From Rhodothermus bifroesti (GTDB lineage Bacteria; Bacteroidota; Rhodothermia; Rhodothermales; Rhodothermaceae): DNA of 64,000 nucleotides. The notes beneath the pieces are model-generated. The model made no database searches and was not told the origin of the DNA. It was given only the letters and a program-made list of their open reading frames with translations. The stretch covers positions 186,001 to 250,000 of the forward strand of contig NZ_JAGKTL010000002.1 in the NCBI RefSeq assembly GCF_017908595.1, read 5' to 3'. Of the stretch, positions 52,540-62,047 are shown piece by piece. Both the position numbers and the translations under genes were made by a program. How positions within the stretch are numbered: the stretch's first letter is position 1; the number at the start of each line of letters is the position of its first letter.

Positions 52540-53781
52540 ATGCCGTCCTTCCCTCCTGTAGAAGAACAACTGCGCCAAATTCGACGCGGCGTTGTCGAAA
52601 TCATCCCGGAAGAGGCGCTGGTTGAAAAACTGCAGCGCTCTTATCAGACCGGCAAGCCTCTCGTGGTCAAGTTAGGCTGCGATCCCAGCCGTCCAGACCT
52701 GCACTTGGGGCATGCTGTCGTGCTGCGTAAGCTGCGACAGTTTCAGGATCTTGGGCATCAAGCGGTGCTGATCATCGGCGACTTTACCGCCATGATTGGC
52801 GACCCCACGGGACGTTCCAAAACGCGTCCGGCCCTGACACTTGAAGAGACTCGGGCTAACGGCCGTACCTATTTTGAGCAGGCAGCCAAGATCCTGGATC
52901 CCCAACGTACCCAGATCCGCTATAATTCAGAATGGCTGGATCGGATGACTTTCCGGGCGGTGATCGAACTGGCTGCTAAGTACACGGTGGCGCGTATGCT
53001 GGAGCGCGACGACTTTGAAAAACGCTACCGCATGGGTGAGCCGATCAGCATTCACGAGTTTCTCTATCCGTTGGCGCAGGCTATGGACTCTGTCGAGATC
53101 CAAGCCGATATCGAGCTGGGGGGCACCGATCAGCGCTTTAACTTGCTCGTGGGGCGCGATATTCAGCAGGCCTATGGCCAAGAACCCCAGGTGTGCTTAT
53201 TGATGCCCATTTTGGAAGGGACCGATGGCGTCGAAAAGATGTCCAAGTCGCTGGGCAACTATATTGGGATTACAGAGCCGCCCGAGGAAATGTACGGCAA
53301 GGTGCTTTCGATCCCGGACCATCTCATCTATCGTTACTTTGAGCTGGCGACCGATGTCCCCACTGAAGCCCTTCCCGAAAAGCGAGCTTTTGCCGAACGT
53401 GACCCGCGAAATGCTAAGCACGAGCTAGCCTGGACGATCGTTCGCATGTACCATGGCGCGGAAGCTGCGGATCGGGCCCGCGCGCATTTTGAGCGGACGA
53501 TCATCCGGGGTGAGGTGCCTGAAGATTTGGAGCCATTCCGACCTGTACCCGACGAAGGCACGCGCATTGGGCTGCTCAACCTCATAACACAGGCGGGTTT
53601 GGCTAGTTCTAACAGCGAAGCCCGGCGTCTGGTGCGGCAAAATGCAGTCTCAATTGATGGGGAGCGGGTAACCGATGAGCGGCTAGTCATTGATCTGGCC
53701 CAGCGCGCACCCTTCGTGCTGAAGGTGGGCAAGCGGCGCTTTGCACGGATTATCTGGGACGAAGCCGAGCAGCCTGCCTAA
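52540..53781 (+). CDS. tyrS: Tyrosyl-tRNA synthetase (TyrS)
   Basis: A 413-residue class I synthetase. The HIGH-type motif is DLHLGHAVVLRK near residue 50 and the KMSKS motif is VEKMSKSLGN near 235. The C-terminal S4-like domain (TQAGLASSNSEARRLVRQNAVSIDGERV) is complete. The form is the TyrRZ-like class with a short connective peptide. It converges on purE with one base between. Confidence 0.95.
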   Translation: MPSFPPVEEQLRQIRRGVVEIIPEEALVEKLQRSYQTGKPLVVKLGCDPSRPDLHLGHAVVLRKLRQFQDLGHQAVLIIGDFTAMIGDPTGRSKTRPALTLEETRANGRTYFEQAAKILDPQRTQIRYNSEWLDRMTFRAVIELAAKYTVARMLERDDFEKRYRMGEPISIHEFLYPLAQAMDSVEIQADIELGGTDQRFNLLVGRDIQQAYGQEPQVCLLMPILEGTDGVEKMSKSLGNYIGITEPPEEMYGKVLSIPDHLIYRYFELATDVPTEALPEKRAFAERDPRNAKHELAWTIVRMYHGAEAADRARAHFERTIIRGEVPEDLEPFRPVPDEGTRIGLLNLITQAGLASSNSEARRLVRQNAVSIDGERVTDERLVIDLAQRAPFVLKVGKRRFARIIWDEAEQPA

Positions 53782-53782
53782 A

Positions 53783-54298
53783 TCATTCTTGGGGCCTAAA
53801 GCGCGCCTGGACACGGGCGTCCATCTGCTCGACTTTTTCGATCAACGCTCGCTTGTACGCCAGTAGGCGCTCGAGTAAGGCCGGATCGCCCGTGGCCAGG
53901 ATCTGAACCGCCAGCAAGGCGGCATTCTGGGCTTGCCCTATGGCAACGGTAGCGACAGGTACGCCTCCAGGCATCTGGACGATCGAAAGCAAGGAGTCCT
54001 GGCCTTGCAGATGCCGCGTAGGAATCGGTACCCCAATGACCGGCAATGGGGTAGCCGAGGCGAGCATACCCGGTAGGTGAGCAGCTCCACCGGCGCCGGC
54101 AATGAGCACCTTCAGGCCACGTAGATGGGCCGTCTGGGCATATTCGAGCATGTGATGGGGAGTGCGATGGGCCGAAAGCACCCGGATCTCATAAGGCACT
54201 TCGAAGGCTTCCAGCACCGTAGTGGCCTCTTCCATGATGGGCAGGTCCGATTCGCTGCCCATGGCAATTCCTACCAGTGGGTTAGGTGAAGAAGGCAT
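53783..54298 (-). CDS. purE: 5-(carboxyamino)imidazole ribonucleotide mutase (PurE, class I)
   Basis: A 171-residue purine enzyme that turns N5-CAIR to CAIR. The signature [16 protein letters not shown] is at residue ~9, followed by [15 protein letters not shown] and [12 protein letters not shown]. It is 13 bases downstream of purK, the enzyme that makes its substrate. The ATG at 54298 avoids overlap with purK. Confidence 0.95.
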   Translation of the reverse strand: MPSSPNPLVGIAMGSESDLPIMEEATTVLEAFEVPYEIRVLSAHRTPHHMLEYAQTAHLRGLKVLIAGAGGAAHLPGMLASATPLPVIGVPIPTRHLQGQDSLLSIVQMPGGVPVATVAIGQAQNAALLAVQILATGDPALLERLLAYKRALIEKVEQMDARVQARFRPQE

Positions 54299-54311
54299 AA
54301 TGCGAGGGTGG

Positions 54312-55460
54312 TTATAGCCGTGTCGCAATCAGGGAGGCTGCTGTTTCGGCCCGATGTCGCACTTCGTTGGCGTCGCGGCCGGTAGCGGTCACATGTCCCA
54401 TTTTACGTCCTGGCCGCACAGCCGTTTTGCCATACAAATGGATAAAGACACCCGGGATGCGTAGCGCCTCGGGGAGGCCGCTGAGATCCAGTTGGTCACT
54501 ACGTCGCTGACCGAGGATATTGACCATAACGGCTACAGGCTCTCGCAGCTCGGGCGATCCTAGCGGCCAATCTAAGATGGCGCGCACGTGGTTTTCAAAC
54601 TGCGACGTGTAGCACCCCTCGATCGTGTAATGGCCGGTGTTATGTGGCCGCGGGGCTAGTTCGTTAATGAGGAGACGCCCATCGCTCAGCTCAAACAACT
54701 CTACAGCCATAATGCCAACACCGCCTATGGCTTCGACAGCAGCACGTGCTAGGCGTTGTGCTTCCGTAGCCACGGCGTCAGGTACATCGGCAGGTGCTTG
54801 CACCAGGTAGCAGCGATGCTCGCGTTGTTCGGTGTAGACCACAGGGTAGAGCACTTCCTGACCACTAGGGCTTCGGGCCACTAAAACGGCCAGTTCGCGC
54901 ACGAACGGTACCCAGGCCTCTACCAGCAGGCCGTCTGCTTGAGCCAGGCGCGCCCAGCCGTTGGCCAATGCTTCGGGGGTGTGGGCAGTAAAGTTGCCAT
55001 AGCCATCGTAAGAACCGCGATAGCGTTTGAGTACGACCGGGTACCCCAGTCGCTCTGCGGCAGCAAGGGCTTCCTCTAGCGTAGTGCAGCAAGCAAAATC
55101 CGGAAGGGGTAAACCCGCTTTTGCCAGCACACGCTTTTGCGTTCCTTTATCCCGAATCCACTTGATCGTTTCAGCCTTAGGCCAGAGTGCTGTGTCTTTG
55201 GGGAGGACAGGTTCTAGCAGATCAGCTGGTGCCCATTCGCTTTCAACGGTTACCACGGTGCAGCCCGAGGCAAAGTGGCGCAACACGGCCGGATCCTGCC
55301 AGTCACCTACCATCGTCTCGCCAAGCGATTCGGCCGAACCTGTAGGCTCTGGCACAAGAAAGCGCACCTGCAAACCCATGCGCAAGGCAGCCATCGCGGT
55401 CATGCGACCCAGTTGGCCCCCACCAAGAATGCCGATAACTGGGATGCACTGGGTAGGCAT
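54312..55460 (-). CDS. purK: 5-(carboxyamino)imidazole ribonucleotide synthase (PurK)
   Basis: A 382-residue ATP-grasp enzyme. It opens with [20 protein letters not shown], and the ATP-grasp part includes [17 protein letters not shown] and [26 protein letters not shown]. It carboxylates AIR with bicarbonate. A promoter of the local consensus form lies 45-75 bases upstream. Confidence 0.95.
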   Translation of the reverse strand: MPTQCIPVIGILGGGQLGRMTAMAALRMGLQVRFLVPEPTGSAESLGETMVGDWQDPAVLRHFASGCTVVTVESEWAPADLLEPVLPKDTALWPKAETIKWIRDKGTQKRVLAKAGLPLPDFACCTTLEEALAAAERLGYPVVLKRYRGSYDGYGNFTAHTPEALANGWARLAQADGLLVEAWVPFVRELAVLVARSPSGQEVLYPVVYTEQREHRCYLVQAPADVPDAVATEAQRLARAAVEAIGGVGIMAVELFELSDGRLLINELAPRPHNTGHYTIEGCYTSQFENHVRAILDWPLGSPELREPVAVMVNILGQRRSDQLDLSGLPEALRIPGVFIHLYGKTAVRPGRKMGHVTATGRDANEVRHRAETAASLIATRL

Positions 55461-55504
55461 GGCCTGGGTTGGTCGTTGAAGACAACAATGGGTAAAGACC
55501 TGCG

Positions 55505-55535
55505 CAAAAATACGGGCAGTCTATGCGCTAGGCAA
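55505..55535 (-). promoter_or_regulatory. Promoter of purK-purE
   Basis: Minus strand TTGCCT (55530-55535), 17-base spacer, TATTTTTG (55505-55512): an exact TTG-N20-TAnnTTTG match. Confidence 0.7.
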
Positions 55536-55579
55536 TTGGCTTTTTGCAAAGGGTCTGGGAAAGTAGGTTGAATGCGACT

Positions 55580-58006
55580 TTAGGACGCTGAACGAAGTGA
55601 GCGAAGCATCGCCTCTAGTTCAGCTTCACTTTGCACCAGCACGCGGCGGGCCTTAGAGCCTTCAAACGGACCTACAATGCCGGCAGCTTCCAGCTGGTCG
55701 ATGATGCGGGCTGCACGGGTATAGCCAATCGAAAGGCGGCGTTGTAGGAGCGAGACCGATCCCTGCTGGCTGCGCACGATAATCCGTGCCGCTTCTTCAA
55801 AAAGTTCATCGTGCGTTTCGTTTTCGTCGGGGGCAGGCTCGTCTGAACGCGTTTCTTCGACAAGCGGCAGCCAGTAGGGACCAGGGCCTGGCTGCTCACC
55901 GATAAAGCGCGTAAGGCGTTCAACTTCGTCGATCGAAACAAAAGGTCCCTGCAAGCGCACCAGTTGACTTCCCATCATGAAGAGCATATCACCATTGCCA
56001 AGCAAGCCTTCAGCCCCATTTTGGTCGATGATGGTGCGTGAATCAACTTTGGTAGCTACTTGATAGGCGATGCGTGCAGGAAAGTTGGCCTTGATCAAAC
56101 CCGTAATGACATCCACCGAGGGGCGCTGCGTAGCCAGCACGAGGTGGATGCCTACGGCTCGGGCCATTTGGGCCAGGCGGGCAATGGGTCCTTCGATGTC
56201 TTTGCCTGCGGTCATCATCAGGTCGGCCAGCTCATCAATCACCACTACGATGTAGGGCAGGTGGCGATGGCCTTCCTCAGGGGAAAGGGTGTTTTCTTTC
56301 AGGCGTCGGTTGTAGTCTTTGATGCTGCGCACGCCGGCTTTAGAGAGCAGGTCATAGCGCAACTCCATTTCGCGCTCGCAGCTTTTGAGCACGCCCAGCG
56401 CTTGCGATACGTCGGTAATGATCGGGTCTTCAGCGCCTTCGGGCAGCGCCAGAAAGTGATCGACCACAGCTGCGTATTGCTGGAGCTCGATCTTTTTGGG
56501 GTCGATCATCACGAACTTGAGGTTAGCCGGATGGCAAGCGTAGAGCAATCCCGTAATGAGCGCGTTGAGCCCGACGGATTTGCCCGAGCCGGTTGATCCT
56601 GCAATCAGCAAATGGGGCAGGCGCGTCAGGTCTTGAATAAAGACTTCGCCCTCAATGGTTTTTCCTAAAGCGATGGGCAGCTCCATTTGGGCATCCCGAA
56701 AACGGGCTGTGCCAATAACGTCGCGGACGCGGACCAGCTCGCGCCGCCGGTTGGGAATTTCTACGCCGATGGCCGATTTGCCGGGAATGGGCGCAATCAT
56801 CCGAATACCTGGGGCAGCCAAGGCCATGGCCAGGTCGTCGGACAGCGAGGTGATTTTGCTGATCTTGACGCTTGGTGCCGGCGTGAGTTCGTAGAGGGTG
56901 ACGGTAGGGCCGACAATGGCGTTGATTGAGGCGATCTGGATGTTGTAGGTGCTGAGCTTTTCTAGCAGCGTGCGTTTGTTTTCTTCCAGCTCTTCGTAAT
57001 CGATTGTCCGTTCTGGCTGATCCGCTCCGTCGAGTAGATCGAGTGGGGGTGGCGTATAGGGGAAGTCGGCGTCGAGGCTTTCTTGGGGACGTTCGATGGG
57101 GTCGGCGCGTTCTTCTTCGATACGCTGGCGAATGGTGAGCGTAGGCTCAGCACTTGGGGGTGTTGCTGGCACCGTCGGCTCCGAAGTAGCGGGAGGTTCT
57201 GCACCGTGAAGGAGTGTACGTAGCAATTCGTGTCGGGGGATGGCGGCTATAGTAGGAGGTGGAGGCGTTGGGGGTGGGGTTGGTCGCGTTTCAGGTTCTG
57301 GGGTGGTTGGTTGGGGAGGACGAGCAGTGTGCTGGGCACGTTGGTGCTGCCATTGCCTCCAGTGCTGGCGTATTTGCACCCAGGCCCTGCCCGTGAGGTC
57401 CTCGAGGCGGTCGAACCATCGCTGCAGGTCGTGGTCGATCAGCAGCAGCGTGATGCAAGTGAATCCTAGAAGCAGCAGTAAAAGCGAACCAATGGTGCCA
57501 AACAGCTGGTGCATCCAGCCAGCCAGGGCAAGTCCCAGACGGCCACTCCAAGCATACAGGTCAAATTCGAAAACCACCGTCAGCCATCCAAAGGCAGCAG
57601 ACAGGAGGGGCATGAGCAAAAGGAACAACCCAGAAAGAAACGCCAGTTTTCGCGCGTGGCGGCGTCGAAAGATTGCGTAGCCCCAAGCAAGCAATAGGCT
57701 GGTAAAAAGTAGGGAGGGGTAGCCGAAAAGCTGTGCAACGAATACGTAGGCCAACGTAGCCCCTACCAGGCCCAGGGCGTTTTCGGCTCGGTTGTTTCCA
57801 GGGTCGAGCGCGGCTTGCAGTGAGAAGTGGCGGGCCAAGGCATTGTCGCTGGGATGGTAACTGATCAGTGCCAGCGTAAGCAGCAGCGCCAGCACCATGA
57901 GCACCAACCCCAGTAGTTCGCGCCGGCGCTCTGGCGTGATCCGCGGCTTGCGATTTTGTGACGCAGCCTGCTTTTTGCGGCGGCGTTTGGAGGTTAAGGT
58001 TGCCAT
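55580..58006 (-). CDS. ftsK: DNA translocase FtsK/SpoIIIE
   Basis: An 808-residue septal DNA pump for chromosome dimer resolution and segregation. Four to five membrane helices occupy ~25-190. A proline/threonine-rich linker (~225-290) precedes the alpha-beta motor with Walker A GSTGSGKSVGLNALI near residue 470 and VVVIDELADLMM (Walker B). The C-terminal gamma winged helix, which reads KOPS-type sites, is present (LLQRRLSIGYTRAARIIDQL). A GTG six bases upstream is an alternative start. It follows comB by 53 bases. Confidence 0.94.
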   Translation of the reverse strand: MATLTSKRRRKKQAASQNRKPRITPERRRELLGLVLMVLALLLTLALISYHPSDNALARHFSLQAALDPGNNRAENALGLVGATLAYVFVAQLFGYPSLLFTSLLLAWGYAIFRRRHARKLAFLSGLFLLLMPLLSAAFGWLTVVFEFDLYAWSGRLGLALAGWMHQLFGTIGSLLLLLLGFTCITLLLIDHDLQRWFDRLEDLTGRAWVQIRQHWRQWQHQRAQHTARPPQPTTPEPETRPTPPPTPPPPTIAAIPRHELLRTLLHGAEPPATSEPTVPATPPSAEPTLTIRQRIEEERADPIERPQESLDADFPYTPPPLDLLDGADQPERTIDYEELEENKRTLLEKLSTYNIQIASINAIVGPTVTLYELTPAPSVKISKITSLSDDLAMALAAPGIRMIAPIPGKSAIGVEIPNRRRELVRVRDVIGTARFRDAQMELPIALGKTIEGEVFIQDLTRLPHLLIAGSTGSGKSVGLNALITGLLYACHPANLKFVMIDPKKIELQQYAAVVDHFLALPEGAEDPIITDVSQALGVLKSCEREMELRYDLLSKAGVRSIKDYNRRLKENTLSPEEGHRHLPYIVVVIDELADLMMTAGKDIEGPIARLAQMARAVGIHLVLATQRPSVDVITGLIKANFPARIAYQVATKVDSRTIIDQNGAEGLLGNGDMLFMMGSQLVRLQGPFVSIDEVERLTRFIGEQPGPGPYWLPLVEETRSDEPAPDENETHDELFEEAARIIVRSQQGSVSLLQRRLSIGYTRAARIIDQLEAAGIVGPFEGSKARRVLVQSEAELEAMLRSLRSAS

Positions 58007-58059
58007 GCCCACAAGATAAGGCCAAAAGCGGCGCAGAGCCAGGGCATGTACGCCAGCGG

Positions 58060-58806
58060 TCAGGAACTAGATTCAGCCAGACGCCCAGACCACCGAACGA
58101 GCCGGTTTTCTTGGTAATAGGGTAACACGGGCAAGATGTCGAGTTGTAGGCAGTACTCCACATCGGCACCGTAGCCTTTGGCGGTGAGCCATCGCGCATG
58201 GTTACTTTGGCGCAGCGCCTCGGCCAGCGCGTCACGGTCATGCAGGTACTGTGTCAGGGCAATGTGTGCAGCATCGCTGACCTGCTCTGGCTCTTGGCCG
58301 TTCCAGAGCCGATGTAGGATAAGGCCGGCGCAGAGCGTGTCGTCCAGCGTAACCCGGTCGTGGTTCCCAGCGCAGATGATCGTTAGGTCTAGCCCGGCCT
58401 CGCGGATAAACTGGACGACACGGTCAGCATTCAAAAAGCCACCTACAATTAAATGTCGTGCTTCTCGGGCGTTCCATAGCGCTCGGGTACCGTTAGAGGT
58501 GTTGAGGATGATGGTCTTGTCGTGCACCACGTCCGGCGTATATTCCAAAGGAGAGTTGCCCAGGTGGTAGCCGTCGATACGATCGCCATCGCGTTCCCCG
58601 CCCAGTAAGTAGGTGCTAGGGTCTAGGTTCATTGCAATCTTTCCGGCCTGATCCATATCGGCTACCGGGATCACGGCTCGGGCTCCATTAGCCAAGGCCG
58701 TGATAATGGTGGAAGAAGCCCGTAGGACGTCGATCACCACGACCGTGCGCCCCTCTACATCTTCTTCGGTTACGTGACTGCCAGTGAGAAAGACGTCGAC
58801 GTTCAT
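58060..58806 (-). CDS. comB: 2-phosphosulfolactate phosphatase (ComB family)
   Basis: A 248-residue Mg-dependent phosphatase of the ComB family. The opening VVVIDVLRASSTIITALANGA, the core LLGGERDGDRIDGYHLGNSP and TIILNTSNGTRAL are diagnostic. ComB acts in coenzyme M synthesis in methanogens; its bacterial role is less certain and may concern sulfolactate. A -7-like box TAATTTTG is visible upstream on the minus strand but lacks a matching TTG. The 122-base gap to gcvT otherwise shows nothing clear. Confidence 0.86.
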   Translation of the reverse strand: MNVDVFLTGSHVTEEDVEGRTVVVIDVLRASSTIITALANGARAVIPVADMDQAGKIAMNLDPSTYLLGGERDGDRIDGYHLGNSPLEYTPDVVHDKTIILNTSNGTRALWNAREARHLIVGGFLNADRVVQFIREAGLDLTIICAGNHDRVTLDDTLCAGLILHRLWNGQEPEQVSDAAHIALTQYLHDRDALAEALRQSNHARWLTAKGYGADVEYCLQLDILPVLPYYQENRLVRWSGRLAESSS

Positions 58807-58928
58807 GCCAGTCTTTGCTGCCTACTACACCCCAAGGGAAGGTAGTCCTGCGCTATAGTTTAGAGCGCTACGTATTCTGTGGACCCAAAATTACGAACAG
58901 TAGTGGGCATTGCCTGTGGCTGACTTGG

Positions 58929-60056
58929 CTATTTTTTGTGAAGTGCCACAAAAGGGGGGCGATGCACGCGTGCTGGAACGACATGCTGGCGAATTTGGAC
59001 GCCCAATGGCTGTCCTGGCTCTGTATAGGCGGGGTGATTGGGCACGTAGCCTAGGGCAATGCCCTGTTGGCGTACGGGAGAGAGGGTGCCACTGGTGATT
59101 TGCCCTATAGGTGCGCCTTCAGCATTGACAATGCTATAGCCGGCGCGAGGAATGCCCCGGTCTTCCAAGATTAAACCAACTAGCCGCCGGCGCGGCCCTT
59201 CGGTTCGGATGCGCTGCAGGGCTTCGCGGCCGATGAATTCGCCTTTATCCAATTTAACCACCCAGTCTAGGCCAGCTTCCAGCGGGTTAGTCGTGGTGTC
59301 CAGCTCGTGTCCGTAGAGGCAGTATCCCGCTTCTAGGCGCAGCGTATCGCGTGCGCCTAGGCCAGCGGGTTTAAGGCCTAAGTCGTAGCCGGCCTCAAGT
59401 AGGGCATCCCAAACCGTGCCGGCTTGCTCCGCTTCGCAGTAGATTTCTAGGCCTGGTTCTCCTGTGTATCCAGTGTGCGAAAGCACAGCCCAGCGGCAGC
59501 CTACGAAGGTCCCAGGTGGCATCACCTGAAAGTGGTAGTAGCGGAGCGTTTCGGGTGTGAGCTCAGGCACCAAGCGGCGGGCGATCTCAAAGGCCCTTGG
59601 GCCTTGCAGTGCTAGCAGTGCGATGGCCTCCGAGCGGTTTTCCAAGTGTGCACCCATGGGATTGTTCGCCTGCATCCAGGCAAAGTCCTTTTCGATGTTG
59701 GCTGCGTTGACGACCAGCATGTAGGTTTCGGCATCGAAGCGGTAGACCAGAAGGTCATCCACAACGCCGCCTTCGGGAGTGCACATGACGGTGTAGAGCG
59801 CGCGGCCGTCGTAAAGCCGGGCTGCATCGTTGGTCACCAGGTGCTGCACAAAGGCAAGCGCATGCGGACCGCGCACAAAGATCTCGCCCATGTGCGATAC
59901 ATCAAACAAGCCTGCCGCCTGGCGTACGGCCATGTGTTCTTCTAAGATACTGGTATACTGAAGCGGCATTTCAAAACCGCCAAAGCCCATCATGCGGGCG
60001 CCTAAAGCCACGTGGCGGTCGTAGAGGGGGGTGCGTTGAAGCGGTGCGTCTGTCAT
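58929..60056 (-). CDS. gcvT: Aminomethyltransferase, glycine cleavage system T protein (GcvT)
   Basis: A 375-residue folate enzyme that moves the methylene group of the H-protein adduct to THF. Typical stretches: MMGFGGFEMPLQY, GLFDVSHMGEIFV, HTGYTGEPGLEIY, LGARDTLRLEAGYCLYGHEL and the C-terminal GYSIVNAEGAPIGQITSGTLSP. The ATG at 60056 is four bases after the tyrA stop; an upstream in-frame start lies inside tyrA. Genes for the P and H proteins are not in the window. Confidence 0.94.
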   Translation of the reverse strand: MTDAPLQRTPLYDRHVALGARMMGFGGFEMPLQYTSILEEHMAVRQAAGLFDVSHMGEIFVRGPHALAFVQHLVTNDAARLYDGRALYTVMCTPEGGVVDDLLVYRFDAETYMLVVNAANIEKDFAWMQANNPMGAHLENRSEAIALLALQGPRAFEIARRLVPELTPETLRYYHFQVMPPGTFVGCRWAVLSHTGYTGEPGLEIYCEAEQAGTVWDALLEAGYDLGLKPAGLGARDTLRLEAGYCLYGHELDTTTNPLEAGLDWVVKLDKGEFIGREALQRIRTEGPRRRLVGLILEDRGIPRAGYSIVNAEGAPIGQITSGTLSPVRQQGIALGYVPNHPAYTEPGQPLGVQIRQHVVPARVHRPPFVALHKK

Positions 60057-60060
60057 AGCG

Positions 60061-61173
60061 TTATTCTTCAGGTCTGCGGGCTTCAATGCCGGCCTGGCGA
60101 AGCACCCAGCAGGCGCGTTCGGCGTCGGTTTCTGTTGCAAAGCCTAGTCGGAAGGTACCTCCTGTGCCTTCTCGGACTTTCAGCAGTTCGATGTCTTGAA
60201 TGTTGAGGTCGGCTTCGTAGAGGGCTTTGGTGATGCGAAACAGAGCCCCAGGGCGATCTTCGATGCGTACGTACACATCGGCTAGCGGATGGAGAAAGCC
60301 TTTGCTGTCGCGGGGAATACGTGCGCGGAGCTGGCGTGCCTGCGCAAAGGCTTCGGCTAAAGCATCGGCGTTTTCTTCGATAAGGCGGTTGCGTAGTCGC
60401 TGAAGGTTAGCTGCAAAATATCCCAACGCGTCCAGCAGCGGCCCTGCGTTGGCAAAAAGCACATCGCGCCACAGGTCGAATGGTGAGGAGGCAATGCGGG
60501 TCATATCCCGAAACCCCCCAGCCGCCAGCCGCAAAAATGCATCGTCTCCCTTGCTTAATTCAGCCGCGGTGTTGACCAGGAGCACAGCCAATAGTTGCGG
60601 CAAATGGCTGACCGCAGCGGCAACAGTGTCGTGGTGTGCTGCGTCGAGCACCAAAACACGCGCGCCCAGTGCCCGGATGAGCTCGAGAAAGTCTGCGTGC
60701 TGCGTTTGCAGCGTTTGGGTTGAAAGCGTGCGTGGTGGACAGAGCACGTAGGTGGCGTTTTCAAACAGGAATGGGTCGGCGTTGGCTAATCCACGTCGTT
60801 CAGAGCCAGCCATGGGGTGGCCGCCGATAAAGGTCACCGTATCGGGCAGCAGCGCTTCGGCATGGGCTAAGATGGGCTGTTTTACACCCCCAACGTCGGT
60901 CACCCGTGCACCTGGTTGCAGGTGTGGGCCGATCTCTTCAAGCAAGTAAAGAATCCCCTGCAGGGGTGCGGCAAGCACCACCAAATCGGCTTGGGCAACG
61001 GCCTCAGCTACGTCCTCGCTGACGGCGTCCACAACGCCAAGTTCTCTGGCCTTGGCTAGCACCTCACGCCGGTCGAAGCCGGTCAGGTGCAGCTCTGGCC
61101 GTGTACGTTTCCAGGCCATGGCCAGCGAGCCTCCAATAAGGCCCAGGCCACAGATGGTGATCCGCTGGATCAT
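60061..61173 (-). CDS. tyrA: Prephenate dehydrogenase with C-terminal ACT domain (TyrA)
   Basis: A 370-residue NAD(P)-dependent enzyme that makes 4-hydroxyphenylpyruvate for tyrosine. The Rossmann opening is ITICGLGLIGGSLAMAW, and the catalytic-region motif is IGGHPMAGSERRG near residue 118. The C-terminal ~75 residues are an ACT domain (VYVRIEDRPGALFRITKAL), which suggests feedback control by an amino acid. It lies five bases after the amidinohydrolase gene and four before gcvT, so they are probably cotranscribed. Confidence 0.92.
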   Translation of the reverse strand: MIQRITICGLGLIGGSLAMAWKRTRPELHLTGFDRREVLAKARELGVVDAVSEDVAEAVAQADLVVLAAPLQGILYLLEEIGPHLQPGARVTDVGGVKQPILAHAEALLPDTVTFIGGHPMAGSERRGLANADPFLFENATYVLCPPRTLSTQTLQTQHADFLELIRALGARVLVLDAAHHDTVAAAVSHLPQLLAVLLVNTAAELSKGDDAFLRLAAGGFRDMTRIASSPFDLWRDVLFANAGPLLDALGYFAANLQRLRNRLIEENADALAEAFAQARQLRARIPRDSKGFLHPLADVYVRIEDRPGALFRITKALYEADLNIQDIELLKVREGTGGTFRLGFATETDAERACWVLRQAGIEARRPEE

Positions 61174-61178
61174 GGCGT

Positions 61179-62045
61179 TTAGAAAAACATCAGCTTTAGG
61201 CAGAAAACCGAGCCGCCAGATTTGAGAAATTCACTGGTATCCAGCTCGATCGGTTCAAACCCGGCAGCGCGCAGCTGTCGGACCGTTTCGTGACATCCTT
61301 TTTGGATCAACACATGGCGACCATCTGGGCAGTGTGCATTGCACGCCAGCAGTTCCCGCGCCTCGCGTTCGGGCACTTCAATGAGGTTAGGGATGTGCTG
61401 GTGCAAAAGTGCCCGGCTTTCCTTGTCAAAAGCCGCCGGTACGTACAGGGCCGAAACAGCGTCTAGTAGGCTGAGGCACGTGTCCAGGTGATAAAAATCG
61501 GGATCTACGAGTCGTAGGGCCAGGATCGGCACGTCGAGTTGGCGGCTGAGCCATTCATAGATAGAACGATCAGTGCGAAAGCCATACCCTCCCCAGAGCA
61601 AGGCATGACCTGGGTGCCAAAGGGCGTCTCCCATGCCTTCGAAACTACCGGGCACGGTTTCTGGGATTGAAGTCAACGTGTAGCCTTGCTGCGCAAAGAA
61701 GCGGGCCAAGTGGGGCACTTCGTCGCGGCGCTGAGGGGCGTGCATGCGGCTCAGCACCACGCCGCGCTTGCCGTCGGTGGTTTGGTAGGGCAGCGTTTGG
61801 TTGGCGCAGAAGACCATATCGGGCAGTTGGGGCACGCCCTCAAGCGTGTGAACCTTAAAGCCCAGCTGCTGGTAAGTTTGTCGTAGGGCTTCCCACTGGG
61901 CACGTGCCCGCTTGGGGTCTACTTGTCCAAGGTGGCCTTCCATATGCGGATTGATCACGTAAACCACGTCGAAGTGGTCGGGCGTGACCATCAGTACTTG
62001 ACGGGGAGGGGGCAAGGGCGGGAGTGTTTCAATTGAAACCACCAT
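61179..62045 (-). CDS. Dimethylarginine dimethylaminohydrolase / arginine deiminase-related protein
   Basis: A 288-residue member of the amidinotransferase (guanidine-modifying) superfamily. Conserved parts are MVFCANQT near residue 80, SFEGMGDALW near 145, the catalytic His in FYHLDTCLSLL near 178, and the nucleophilic cysteine in SGGSVFCLKL at the very C-terminus. These fit DDAH-type or related enzymes that hydrolyse a guanidinium group. The substrate (arginine, methylarginine or another guanidine) is not determined by the sequence. It starts two bases after the mscS stop. Confidence 0.85.
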   Translation of the reverse strand: MVVSIETLPPLPPPRQVLMVTPDHFDVVYVINPHMEGHLGQVDPKRARAQWEALRQTYQQLGFKVHTLEGVPQLPDMVFCANQTLPYQTTDGKRGVVLSRMHAPQRRDEVPHLARFFAQQGYTLTSIPETVPGSFEGMGDALWHPGHALLWGGYGFRTDRSIYEWLSRQLDVPILALRLVDPDFYHLDTCLSLLDAVSALYVPAAFDKESRALLHQHIPNLIEVPEREARELLACNAHCPDGRHVLIQKGCHETVRQLRAAGFEPIELDTSEFLKSGGSVFCLKLMFF

Positions 62046-62047
62046 CG

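Noticed and set aside
56060-56596. Plus-strand 178-codon open frame within ftsK
   Set aside because: It is antisense to the FtsK motor domain with no features of its own.
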